A stretch of DNA of 17,190 nucleotides, from positions 1 through 17,190 of the forward strand of contig CAMFLJ010000037.1 of the NCBI GenBank assembly GCA_945957335.1, given 5' to 3'. The notes below the pieces were generated by a model that made no database searches, was not told where the DNA came from, and saw nothing but the letters and a program-made list of their open reading frames with translations. Origin of the DNA: an uncultured Actinomycetes bacterium (GTDB lineage: Bacteria > Actinomycetota > Acidimicrobiia > Acidimicrobiales > Acidimicrobilacustridaceae). The number at the start of each line of letters is the position of its first letter. The first letter of the stretch is position 1. The translations under genes were made by a program, and so were the position numbers. Positions 1 through 7,489 of the stretch are shown here, one piece after another.

Positions 1-1017
1 TCGCAGGGTCGAGTTCACCCAGGCGAGGTCGCGCCGCGACGCGGCCTCGCCGTAGGCCGGCCACAGCGGTGTCAGCAGCAGGGTGACGACGCTGGGGGCG
101 AGCATGAAGAGGCGGAACGGGACGGCGTACACCTGCACCTGGTCGGCGCCGAGGTAGTGCGAGATCACCAGGCTGTCGAGCTCGTAGCTCACGGCGCCGA
201 CGGTGGCGATGATGAAGAACAAGAAGCCGTGGCTGAGCACCCGGCGGGCTGCCCGGGTGCTCGCCAGCCGGAGCCGTGGCCGGAGGTCGGGACGGTTCCG
301 GAAGAACAGCACGCAGGAGTCGGAGAAGTAGGCGACCGGCGGGCCCGACAGCATGGCGGCGACCAGCACGGGGGTGCCGGCCCCCTCCTTGCTGGCGACG
401 ATCACCGCCGCCAGGGAGATCGCGCTGGCGAGGCCCTGCCAACCGTTCGCCACCCAACCCCGCTGATGGGCGTGGTGGACCCTCTGGGAGATCCCGAGCG
501 GCAGGGCGGCGAGGATGCAGGCGACGAACGCCGCAGTGGCCGGCCCCGCCTGGTCGGCCGTCGGCCCGGTGACGTTGTAGAGCGTGGCCCACTCGACGTG
601 GGGGTACACCAGGGCGAAGGCGCCGCCGAGGAGCAGCGCCAGCCCGAGGAGGGCGAAGAACGCGCTCGAGATCGCCTCCTTCGTGAACTCGTCGTCGTCC
701 CGCCCGCGGGCGTCGGCGATCGCGTTCAGCAACCCGTTGCCGATCCCGAAGTCGGCGAACCCCACGAGGGTGACCGCAGTGACGAGCAGCAGCCAGAGGC
801 CGAGCTCCTCGGCCGAGGTCGTGTTCGAGATGATCCTGATCGAACCGAAGAGGGTGACGATCGCCAGGACCTTCGCTCCCGCGCTCACCACGACGGTGAG
901 CGCGGCGCGCCGGTAGCGCTCGGACGACCGGCCGTCCTCGGTGGCGAGGTCGTGGGCGCCGGGTCGGAGCCGGGCGACCCAGCCGCGGAGTCGAGCCCCG
1001 GGGGAGGGCAGGGTCAC
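1..1017 (-). CDS. Wzx-type polysaccharide flippase (partial, C-terminus beyond left edge)
   Basis: This is probably an inner-membrane flippase that moves lipid-linked glycan units across the membrane (polysaccharide biosynthesis / MATE-like Wzx superfamily). I translated 339 residues and the end is cut off by the window edge. After a roughly 37-residue charged, soluble N-terminus come hydrophobic segments near residues 39-60, 72-90, 117-138, 160-176, 194-208, 215-231, 262-280 and 298-318. Family-like features are FADFGIGNGLLN at 87-98 and, near 281-325, DSLVISHYLG followed by LWPAYGEA, both typical of O-antigen flippases. The GTG start at 1015-1017 overlaps the TGA of the upstream glycosyltransferase in GTGA. 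An AGGGA lies 7 bases before it, so translation is probably coupled. The flippase assignment is firm at superfamily level; the substrate is unknown. Confidence 0.85.
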   Translation of the reverse strand, partial: MTLPSPGARLRGWVARLRPGAHDLATEDGRSSERYRRAALTVVVSAGAKVLAIVTLFGSIRIISNTTSAEELGLWLLLVTAVTLVGFADFGIGNGLLNAIADARGRDDDEFTKEAISSAFFALLGLALLLGGAFALVYPHVEWATLYNVTGPTADQAGPATAAFVACILAALPLGISQRVHHAHQRGWVANGWQGLASAISLAAVIVASKEGAGTPVLVAAMLSGPPVAYFSDSCVLFFRNRPDLRPRLRLASTRAARRVLSHGFLFFIIATVGAVSYELDSLVISHYLGADQVQVYAVPFRLFMLAPSVVTLLLTPLWPAYGEAASRRDLAWVNSTLR

Positions 1018-1931
1018 CGAGTCGTCCCTGATCCCTGGCCCGAGCGCTTGCGGGTGGCATGCTCGCCGAGCAGTCGCTGGCGCAGCGGCCTGGTGAAGCG
1101 GAGCGCGTGCGCGAGGTACGAGCGCGGCTTCGCCAGCCGGTACGGCAGCGACGTGGCGGGAACGAGGCGTCCGTCGGGCGTGAACCGGCGCCGGGCGTAG
1201 TTGATCGAGTGGTAGTGCCGCCAGTCGTCGACGATCGCCGCGTTGGCCTCGGCCTCCGGTCCCCGGAACGCCACCTTGCGACCTCCGACGTGGGAGTAGT
1301 CGTGGCGCTGGTGCACGGCGAGGACGAGGTCGGTGGCGTCGACGACGGTGGCGCCGAGCTCGGCCGCCTTCCAGATCAGCCAGGGGTCGTAGCCGGGCCG
1401 TCCGATGGCGAACTCCGGCAGCTCGGTGAACAGGCCGGTGGGGAACATGAACCAGTCGATCCAGTTCGCCGGCTTCCGCTCGCCGTCGGTCGCGGCGCGC
1501 TCGGCGAGCCGTTCCTGCCACCCGGGGTCGAGGTCGAGGGGGGTGGGCTGGTCGATGTCGACCCGGCGACCCACGGCGTAGAGCGGCGACGGCGAGTCGG
1601 CGACCGCGTCGACGGCGGCCCCGAGACCGGAGGCGAAGACGATGTCGGCGTTCGTCCAGCACACGACCGGCGTGGTGGCGAGCTCCTGGCCGCGCAGGAA
1701 CATGTCGCTCAGGAGCGGGGTGCCGAGGTCGGTGGTGCGGACGTCGGGCACGTGGCGGAGCCCGAGCTCGGCGCACAGCTCCGCGGTGCCCGCGTCATCG
1801 CCGAACAGGATGATGTCGGGGCGAGGGTCGAGCCGGGTCCACGAGGTGATCGCGTTGCGCTGGATCACCTCGAAGATCCCCGTGAACGCCTTCGGGGTCG
1901 AGAGCAGGGTGAGCCGGCTCTCCCGGCTCAC
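1014..1931 (-). CDS. glycosyltransferase-like protein (family 2-like fold, function unassigned)
   Basis: This 305-residue soluble protein starts at a GTG overlapping the nadA stop codon in GTGA (1928-1931), and its own TGA overlaps the flippase start in the same way. The N-terminus begins with a beta-strand (RLTLLSTPKAF, 6-16). It is followed by FGDDAG (43-48) and by CWTNADIVF (91-99), which sits where glycosyltransferase-A enzymes carry their DXD-type metal and sugar-nucleotide motif. The middle has a tryptophan-rich stretch (NWIDWFMFP, 156-164) and GRPGYDPWLIW (177-187), typical of acceptor-side loops. The C-terminus is basic. I recognise it as resembling uncharacterised proteins in polysaccharide clusters and cannot name donor or acceptor. 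Its position between nadA and a flippase supports a glycan role; this is inference. Confidence 0.7.
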   Translation of the reverse strand: MSRESRLTLLSTPKAFTGIFEVIQRNAITSWTRLDPRPDIILFGDDAGTAELCAELGLRHVPDVRTTDLGTPLLSDMFLRGQELATTPVVCWTNADIVFASGLGAAVDAVADSPSPLYAVGRRVDIDQPTPLDLDPGWQERLAERAATDGERKPANWIDWFMFPTGLFTELPEFAIGRPGYDPWLIWKAAELGATVVDATDLVLAVHQRHDYSHVGGRKVAFRGPEAEANAAIVDDWRHYHSINYARRRFTPDGRLVPATSLPYRLAKPRSYLAHALRFTRPLRQRLLGEHATRKRSGQGSGTTR

Positions 1932-3049
1932 GTGATCGAGAGCATCCGCTCGAGTGCGACCTTGGCCCACTCGGTCGTATCGGCATCGACCGTGATGCGG
2001 TTGACGACCCGGCCGTCGACGAGGCCCTCGAGCACCCAGCACAGGTGGGCGGCGTCGATGCGGAACATGGTCGAGCAGGGGCACACCAGCGGGTCGAGCG
2101 ACACCACCGTCTTGTCCGGGGTCTCGTCGTTGAGCCGGTTCACGAGGTGGATCTCGGTGCCGACACCGATCACCGAGCCGACGGGCGCGGCCTCGACGGC
2201 CCTGATGATGAAGTCGGTCGAGCCGACCTGGTCGGCCATCTCGCACACGTCGTGGGCGCACTCGGGGTGCACCACCACCAGGCCGTCGGGGTTCTCGGCG
2301 CGGAATGCGTCGATGTGCTCGGGGCGGAAGCGCTGGTGCACCGAGCAGTGCCCCTTCCAGAGGAGGAAGGTCGACTCCTTGATGTCGGCCTCGGTGAGAC
2401 CCCCCAGCTCGAGCCGGGGGTTCCAGACCCGCATGTCGTCCTCTGTGAAGCCGAGGTCGTGGCCGGTGTTTCGGCCCAGGTGCTGGTCGGGGAAGAACAG
2501 CACCTGCGAGCCGCCGGCGCCGTCGTCGGCGCGCTCGTTCAGCGAGAGCGCCCACTCGAGCACGGCCCGGGCGTTCGACGAGGTGCACACGGCGCCGCCG
2601 TGCTCGCCCACGAACGCCTTCAGGGCGGCCGAGCTGTTCATGTAGGTGATCGGGATCACCTTGGAGATGTCGGTGGTGCGGGCCAGCGCCTCCCAGGCCT
2701 CCTCGACCTCCTCGAGGTCGGCCATGTCGGCCATCGAGCACCCGGCGTTGAGGTCGGGCAGGACGACCTGCTGGTGGTCGGCGGTGAGGATGTCGGCCGA
2801 CTCGGCCATGAAGTGCACGCCGCAGAAGACGATGTAGTCGGCCTCCGGGTGCTCCTGGGCCAGCACGGAGAGGCGGAAGGAGTCGCCCCGGGCGTCGGCC
2901 CAGCGCATGACCTCGTCACGCTGGTAGTGGTGGCCGAGGATGAAGAGCCGGTCGCCGAGGGTGGCCTTGGCCGCGGCGATGCGATCGGCCAGCTCTTCAG
3001 GGCTGGCGTCGGTGTACCGCTCGGGGAGCGGGATTTGGAGCCGCAACAT
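1928..3049 (-). CDS. nadA: quinolinate synthase A
   Basis: NadA condenses iminoaspartate with dihydroxyacetone phosphate to give quinolinate, the precursor of NAD, using a [4Fe-4S] cluster in the cytosol. The 373-residue product fits the longer, Bacillus-like form of the family. Visible family motifs are GHHYQRDEV (39-47), FCGVHFMAESA (75-85), NAGCSMADM (101-109), the threonine/serine-rich TYMNSSA (135-141), CTSSNA (155-160), FFPDQHLGRNT (185-195), HPEC (261-264), GTEIHLVNR (297-305) and CPCSTM (323-328). Cys104, Cys264 and one Cys of CPC are the likely cluster ligands. The ATG at 3047-3049 is chosen because homology begins there. The upstream in-frame extension has low-complexity arginine-rich sequence. 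Only a weak G-run lies 11 bases before it. nadB and nadC are not in the window; instead the gene leads a glycan operon. Confidence 0.96.
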   Translation of the reverse strand: MLRLQIPLPERYTDASPEELADRIAAAKATLGDRLFILGHHYQRDEVMRWADARGDSFRLSVLAQEHPEADYIVFCGVHFMAESADILTADHQQVVLPDLNAGCSMADMADLEEVEEAWEALARTTDISKVIPITYMNSSAALKAFVGEHGGAVCTSSNARAVLEWALSLNERADDGAGGSQVLFFPDQHLGRNTGHDLGFTEDDMRVWNPRLELGGLTEADIKESTFLLWKGHCSVHQRFRPEHIDAFRAENPDGLVVVHPECAHDVCEMADQVGSTDFIIRAVEAAPVGSVIGVGTEIHLVNRLNDETPDKTVVSLDPLVCPCSTMFRIDAAHLCWVLEGLVDGRVVNRITVDADTTEWAKVALERMLSIT

Positions 3050-3357
3050 CTTGTGGTGAACCCCCAGATGGGCCGGGGAGCCCCGATTGGTGACCGGTGG
3101 GGGCAGCCTGGTCGCCACGCCACGGGGATGTCGGTCTCGGGTCTCGATATGTCGCCGGATACCAGGCCGGCAGGGAGACTCTACGGCATTTCCGGCGGAA
3201 CCGGTCGATCCGGGTCCGTCGAGTACCACCCCGACACCGCCTCCCGGGATGTGCGCTGCCCTCCTGGAGCCCACGCGTCAAGGGCGGTCCCGGGTCTCCG
3301 GTGCCATCGTCGGTAGGGTCGGCGCCGATCGTTCACCGCTCCTGGGAGGGCCGACGC
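3050..3357. other. divergent intergenic region, nadA / membrane glycosyltransferase
   Basis: This 308-base spacer separates two genes transcribed away from each other, so it should hold both promoters. I see no coding pattern: open frames across it are arginine- and proline-rich read-through. It contains a 7-base tandem repeat GGTCTCG at 3133-3146 next to a short AT-containing island (about 3146-3172). A TAGGGT hexamer at 3314-3319 suits the plus-strand gene. On the minus strand I find no TANNNT hexamer before nadA. No riboswitch or recognisable NAD-repressor operator could be identified by eye. Confidence 0.5.
3314..3350 (+). promoter_or_regulatory. possible -10 (TAGGGT) and Shine-Dalgarno (GGGAGGG) for the membrane glycosyltransferase
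   Basis: TAGGGT at 3314-3319 fits the actinobacterial TANNNT -10 consensus and would place the transcript start near 3326. GGGAGGG at 3344-3350 lies 7 bases before GTG 3358, a good ribosome-binding distance that decides the start. No convincing -35 element is visible. The ribosome site is more secure than the promoter. Confidence 0.4.
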
Positions 3358-4890
3358 GTGACGGCGGTCGTCGACGACATGAGCACGGCGCACCGGTCGC
3401 GGTGGGTCGTGGCCGGAGCGGTGGTCGCAGTGGTCGGTCTGGTGGTGAGGCTGCTCGGCATCGACGCGCCGCCCTTCGCCTTCCACGCCACCCGCCAGCT
3501 CTACGGGGCGGACATGGCCCGTTCGTTCTGGGTCCACCTCGGTGGGGTGCCGCCGGCGGGCTGGCGCAGCGCGGTGCTCGCGTCGCAGCCGCAGGTGATC
3601 GAGCCGCCCGTCGTGCCGGCCGTCGCTGCTGTGCTCTACCGGCTCCTCGGGAGCGAGCACATCGCACTCGTGCGAGCTCTGCTCGCGGCCGGATGGGTCG
3701 CAGCCACGCCGGCAGTGTGGGGCGCGTCTGCCCGCCTCACAGGCCGGCGGGCTGCCTTCTTCGCATCGGCGGTGTGGTGCCTGTCGCCCTACGGCGTCGC
3801 CGCCTCTCGCTCCTTCCAGCCCGACGCGCTGATGGTGCCCTTGCTGGCGGCGACCGTGTGGGCCGGGGTGCGCGACGACGATCTCCGCACCGGGCGTAGC
3901 CGGGCGCTCACGCTGACGCTCGCCGCGGGGGTGGTCTTCGTGAAGCTCGTCGCCGCGTTCTATGTCGTGCCCCTGTTGCTCGCGTTCGCGCTTCTGCGAC
4001 GACGGCGCGGTGACCGCTCGTGGCGCCGTCCGCTGGTCGACCTCGCTGTCGCGCTCGGGCCCGGCGTGGGCTTCCTGGTCGTCGGCATGGCAACGGGCCT
4101 CCTGGCCGGGCAGGAGGAGAACCGCTTCTTCCCGAGCATGCTCCTCGAGGCCGGGTTCTGGTCACACTGGGGTGGCAACGCGCTGCGCGTGGGTGGGGCT
4201 CTGACCCTCGCGATGGCGATCGCCGGGGCGTTGTGGGCCCGAGGGAGGGCGGGGCTCACCCTTGCCTCGCTCGCCGTCGGCTACGTGGCCTTCGGGCTGG
4301 CCTTCGCCTACCACTACCGCACCCACGACTACTACCACCTGCCCCTCGTCCTGCCCGTGGCGCTCGGCGTGGGCGTCTTCGCCGATCTGCTCCTCGCCCA
4401 ACTGGGCAGGGAAGGAGCGTCGCCCCTCGCGGCTGCGGCGGTCGTTGTGCTCGTCGGCCTAGGGCTGGTGCTCACCCGATCGGGCTACCCGTACCTCGAG
4501 CTCACCCACCCCGCTCGGTGGGACGAGCGGATCGCCGCCGCCCGGCAGATCGGCGATGCGGTCGACCACGGCACGCGGATCGTGGTGTCGGGTCCGGCCT
4601 ACGGCCAGGTGGAGGAGCTCTATGGCGGCATCACAGCGGTGGCCTGGCCCCTTCCGGCCGACATCTCGCTCGAGGCGCTGTCGGGGCACCCTCGGCTCTC
4701 CGTGGCGGATCGCCTGGCTCAGTTGGACGACGACCCCTCCGCGCCGTTGACGTGGTTCGTGATCGCCGACCCCGGCCAGTACGAGACCGACCCGGAGCTG
4801 GCCACCTACCTCGACACCCACTTCCCGGTCGGCGCGCGCGGCGACGGCTGGTGGGCCTACCGGCTCGACCAGCCCCTCGGCGGGGGGTGA
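3358..4890 (+). CDS. ArnT/PMT-like multi-pass membrane glycosyltransferase
   Basis: The 510-residue integral membrane protein has about ten hydrophobic segments between residues 16 and 375 and a soluble C-terminal domain of about 130 residues. After the first helix comes an extracytoplasmic loop with GIDAPPFAFHATRQ (34-47), matching the acidic-residue and arginine loop of GT-C enzymes that use polyprenyl-phosphate sugars (ArnT, PMT, RgtA-D-like). A second loop carries SRSFQPDALM (150-159) and another YHYRTHDYYHLPL (318-330), both common in this group. The likely role is transfer of a lipid-linked sugar to an envelope acceptor outside the membrane; donor and acceptor are unknown. GTG 3358 is preferred for its Shine-Dalgarno sequence; ATG 3379 is an alternative giving 503 residues. 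Codon use looks somewhat looser (more GCT, TCT, GCA) than in uvrC. Confidence 0.8.
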   Translation: MTAVVDDMSTAHRSRWVVAGAVVAVVGLVVRLLGIDAPPFAFHATRQLYGADMARSFWVHLGGVPPAGWRSAVLASQPQVIEPPVVPAVAAVLYRLLGSEHIALVRALLAAGWVAATPAVWGASARLTGRRAAFFASAVWCLSPYGVAASRSFQPDALMVPLLAATVWAGVRDDDLRTGRSRALTLTLAAGVVFVKLVAAFYVVPLLLAFALLRRRRGDRSWRRPLVDLAVALGPGVGFLVVGMATGLLAGQEENRFFPSMLLEAGFWSHWGGNALRVGGALTLAMAIAGALWARGRAGLTLASLAVGYVAFGLAFAYHYRTHDYYHLPLVLPVALGVGVFADLLLAQLGREGASPLAAAAVVVLVGLGLVLTRSGYPYLELTHPARWDERIAAARQIGDAVDHGTRIVVSGPAYGQVEELYGGITAVAWPLPADISLEALSGHPRLSVADRLAQLDDDPSAPLTWFVIADPGQYETDPELATYLDTHFPVGARGDGWWAYRLDQPLGGG

Positions 4891-4891
4891 G

Positions 4892-4925
4892 CGGCGCGCC
4901 GGACCGGGGTGCCCAGCCCGCGCCG
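4892..4925. repeat. 7-bp inverted repeat after the membrane glycosyltransferase stop
   Basis: CGGCGCG at 4892-4898 pairs with CGCGCCG at 4919-4925 across a 20-base loop, directly after the TGA at 4888-4890. It could slow or end transcription before the uvrC promoter. There is no T-run, and short inverted repeats are expected by chance at this GC content. Confidence 0.25.
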
Positions 4926-4943
4926 GGTGTCGCAGACCCCCCG

Positions 4944-4949
4944 TACGAT
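4944..4949 (+). promoter_or_regulatory. -10 hexamer TACGAT of a leaderless uvrC transcript
   Basis: TACGAT ends 8 bases before the uvrC ATG at 4958, which puts the expected transcription start at or within a base or two of the start codon. There is no Shine-Dalgarno sequence between them. The same arrangement recurs before three other genes here. Confidence 0.6.
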
Positions 4950-4957
4950 GGCCGGCG

Positions 4958-6829
4958 ATGGTGCAGCGACCTCCCGCGGGGACGATCCCCGACGCCCCCG
5001 GCTCCTACCAGTTCAAGGACGCCCACGGCCGGGTGATCTACGTCGGCAAGGCCAAGAGCCTCCGCCAGCGGCTCTCGAACTACTTCCAGAACCCGCGCAA
5101 CCTGCACAGCCGCACGGCCCAGATGGTGGCCACCGCGGAGTCCGTCGAGTGGATCCAGGTCCGCAACGACGTCGAGGCGCTCATGCTCGAGTACAGCCTC
5201 ATCAAGCAGCACCAGCCGCGCTTCAACGTCCGGCTGAAGGACGACAAGAGCTACCCGTTCCTGGCCGTCACCCTCGACGACGAGTGGCCCCGGGCCACGG
5301 TCATGCGCGGCACCAAGCGCAAGGGCACCCGCTACTTCGGCCCCTACGGCCACGCGTGGGCCATCCGTGACACCCTCGACCTGCTCCTGCGCACCTTCCC
5401 GATCCGCACCTGCTCCGACAACAAGCTGGGCCGCCACGAGCGTCTGGGCCGGCCGTGCCTGCTCTTCCACATCGAGAAGTGCAGCGGCCCGTGTGTGGGT
5501 GAGGTGTCGAAGGAGGACTACGACCGCCTGGTGGGCGAGCTGGTCGACTTCCTCGACGGCGACACCGACACCATCATCAAGCGGCTCGAGGTCGAGATGC
5601 AGGCCGCGAGCGACGAGCTCGAGTTCGAGCGGGCGGCCCGCCTCCGCGACCGGCTCGGCGCGGTGCGCAAGGCCATCGAGAAGCAGCAGATGGTGGTCGA
5701 GAAGCCCGAGGACATCGACGTCGTCGGCATCGAGGGCGACGAGCTCGAGGCCGCCGTGCAGGTGTTCTTCGTGCGCCGCGGCCGGGTCGTGGGTCGCAAG
5801 GGCTTCGTGCTCGACAAGGCCGAGGACCTCACCGACGGCGAGCTCGTCGACCGCATCCTCGAGGGCCTCTACGCCGACCCGCCGCCGCTCGGCGTGCCCA
5901 AGCAGGTGCTGGTGCCGGTCGAGTCGGCCGACCCCGACCTCTACGAGGAGTGGCTCACGCACCAGCGCGGCTCGAAGGTCTCGATCCGGATCCCCCAGCG
6001 GGGCGACAAGCGCGAGCTCATGGCCATGGTCACCCGCAACGCGGCCGAGGAGTTCAACCGCCATCGCCTGCGTCGGGCCTCCGACCACAACACGAGGGCC
6101 AAGGCGCTGAACGACCTCCAGGACCACCTCGGCCTGCCCGAGGCCCCCCTGCGCATCGAGTGCTACGACATGAGCCACATCCAGGGCAGCGACTACGTCG
6201 GCTCGATGGTGGTGCTCGAGGACGGCCTGCCCAAGAAGAGCGAGTACCGGCGCTTCAAGATCAAGGGTGACCAGGGCAACGACGACTTCGCGGCCATGGA
6301 GCAGGTCCTCACCCGCCGCCTCACCGCCTACCTGGCCGAGCGCGACAAGCCCGTCACCGACCGGGGCGGCCGCTTCTCGTACCCGCCGCAGCTGCTGCTC
6401 GTCGACGGCGGCAAGGGCCAGCTCGGCGTGGCCGTGAAGGTCCTCGAGGAGCTCGGGCTCGAGGAGGAGATCCCGGTCGCCTCGCTGGCCAAGCGCTTCG
6501 AGGAGGTCTACGTGCCGGGGGAGAGCGAGCCCCGCACGGTGCCCCGCAACAGCGAGGCGCTCTACCTCCTCCAGCGCATCCGCGACGAGGCCCATCGCTT
6601 CGCCATCACCTACCACCGCGAGCTGCGGGGCAAGCGAATGACCACCTCGGTGCTCGACGGCGTGCCGGGGCTGGGGGAGACCCGCAAGAAGCGCCTGGTG
6701 AAGGAGCTCGGTGGGGTGGGCAAGGTCAAGCAGGCGTCACTCGACGAGCTGCGGGCCCTCTCGTGGCTCCCCGACAAGGTCGCCGACGCCGTCTTCGAGA
6801 AGATCCACGGCCCCGCCGCACGGAGCTAG
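4958..6829 (+). CDS. uvrC: excinuclease ABC subunit C
   Basis: UvrC makes the two incisions flanking a DNA lesion in nucleotide excision repair after UvrA/UvrB loading. At 623 residues it is of normal length. In order: the GIY-YIG nuclease domain (about 14-92, with IYVGKAKSLRQRL at 27-39) for the 3' cut; a four-cysteine motif, C152, C167, C175 and C179, as in the [4Fe-4S] site described for UvrC; a UVR helix pair (about 205-245, DELEFERAARLRDRL); the RNase H-like endonuclease for the 5' cut, with D404 in ECYDMSH, D483 in LVDGGKGQ and H546 in DEAHRF; and tandem helix-hairpin-helix motifs (about 565-605). All expected catalytic residues are present. The start at 4958 puts the GIY domain at the usual distance and matches a leaderless promoter. 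It ends 21 bases from a convergent gene. Confidence 0.98.
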   Translation: MVQRPPAGTIPDAPGSYQFKDAHGRVIYVGKAKSLRQRLSNYFQNPRNLHSRTAQMVATAESVEWIQVRNDVEALMLEYSLIKQHQPRFNVRLKDDKSYPFLAVTLDDEWPRATVMRGTKRKGTRYFGPYGHAWAIRDTLDLLLRTFPIRTCSDNKLGRHERLGRPCLLFHIEKCSGPCVGEVSKEDYDRLVGELVDFLDGDTDTIIKRLEVEMQAASDELEFERAARLRDRLGAVRKAIEKQQMVVEKPEDIDVVGIEGDELEAAVQVFFVRRGRVVGRKGFVLDKAEDLTDGELVDRILEGLYADPPPLGVPKQVLVPVESADPDLYEEWLTHQRGSKVSIRIPQRGDKRELMAMVTRNAAEEFNRHRLRRASDHNTRAKALNDLQDHLGLPEAPLRIECYDMSHIQGSDYVGSMVVLEDGLPKKSEYRRFKIKGDQGNDDFAAMEQVLTRRLTAYLAERDKPVTDRGGRFSYPPQLLLVDGGKGQLGVAVKVLEELGLEEEIPVASLAKRFEEVYVPGESEPRTVPRNSEALYLLQRIRDEAHRFAITYHRELRGKRMTTSVLDGVPGLGETRKKRLVKELGGVGKVKQASLDELRALSWLPDKVADAVFEKIHGPAARS

Positions 6830-6850
6830 GCCGACGTCCGCGGTGCGGGC

Positions 6851-7489
6851 TCAGACGGCGGTCTTGCGGGCGTGGAAGCCCTCGGCCCAGCGGTGGTTCG
6901 CCTCGACGCCCCGCAGCCGCAGCGTGGCCGAGAACACCTCTCGGTCGTACCACTGGCGGTCGTGCTGGCTCGGGTAGAGCCGCCCGAGCAGGTCGAGCTT
7001 GCGGGCCGCGGTGGCGTCGTCGAGGCGCACGTAGAGGTTGGGGGTGCGCAGGTCGCCGTCCCACTTCGGGATCTCGTAGCCCCAGATCGGGTGGTCCCTC
7101 CACTTCTGCGCGGCCACCTCGGCCAGCAGTCGGTGGTCCTGGTGCAGGTCGTGCGGGCAGGGGGCGATCACGAGGTCGTGGGTGCCGGCCCGGGCCGTCT
7201 CGGCGCACAGGGCCTGCACGTCGGCGCTGATCGAGGGCAGCACGTTCTCGGGCAGCGACTCGACCCGCACCTCGACCGACGCGGCGTCGGCGCAGAACGC
7301 GGCGGCCGCCTCGCGCTCCTCGTCGGCCCGGGTCGGGTCCGAGCAGAGCACGAGCCAGTCGACCGTGCTGCCGGGGTGCTCGGCCAGCAGGCGCAGGATC
7401 GTGGCTCCGGCGCCGATGGGGACGTCGTCGCAGTGGGCGCCGAGGCAGGCCAGGCGGAGCGGCCCGTCGGGCAGCTGCAGCCCGAGCAC
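6851..7489 (-). CDS. PIG-L family (LmbE-like) deacetylase
   Basis: This protein of 212 residues belongs to the zinc-dependent PIG-L/LmbE family, which removes acetyl groups from N-acetyl sugars. The first metal motif reads LGAHCDDVPIG (16-26), where H19 and D22 are the expected ligands and D21 the likely base. The usual proline and glutamate of AHPDDE are replaced. The second motif HDLHQDHR (113-120) supplies H116 and H119. The region WGYEIPKWDGDL (136-147) is characteristic of the subgroup found in surface-sugar clusters. The gene is last of three coupled minus-strand genes; its GTG directly follows the upstream TGA (TGAGTG, 7487-7492). Context suggests it deacetylates a nucleotide-linked or glycan-bound amino sugar; the substrate is inferred. 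No signal peptide, so it is cytosolic. Confidence 0.85.
   Translation of the reverse strand: MLGLQLPDGPLRLACLGAHCDDVPIGAGATILRLLAEHPGSTVDWLVLCSDPTRADEEREAAAAFCADAASVEVRVESLPENVLPSISADVQALCAETARAGTHDLVIAPCPHDLHQDHRLLAEVAAQKWRDHPIWGYEIPKWDGDLRTPNLYVRLDDATAARKLDLLGRLYPSQHDRQWYDREVFSATLRLRGVEANHRWAEGFHARKTAV

Noticed and set aside
1059..3316. Long plus-strand open frames opposite the glycosyltransferase and nadA
   Set aside because: The minus strand holds clear NadA and glycosyltransferase homology. The plus-strand frames are low-complexity mirrors.
3097..3357. Longer start (GTG/ATG near 3097) for the membrane glycosyltransferase
   Set aside because: The extension is Arg/Pro/Gly-rich, matches nothing in the family, and a good Shine-Dalgarno sits before GTG 3358.
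4631..6616. 661-codon minus-strand open frame opposite uvrC
   Set aside because: It mirrors the uvrC codons: the translation is rich in Leu, Val, Glu, Arg and His repeats with no motif, a usual by-product of GC-rich third positions. uvrC itself is intact.
6830..6850. Short hairpin CCGC-GGT-GCGG (6838-6848) as a bidirectional terminator between uvrC and the deacetylase gene
   Set aside because: The stem is only 4 bp with no T-run on either side; expected by chance in this sequence.
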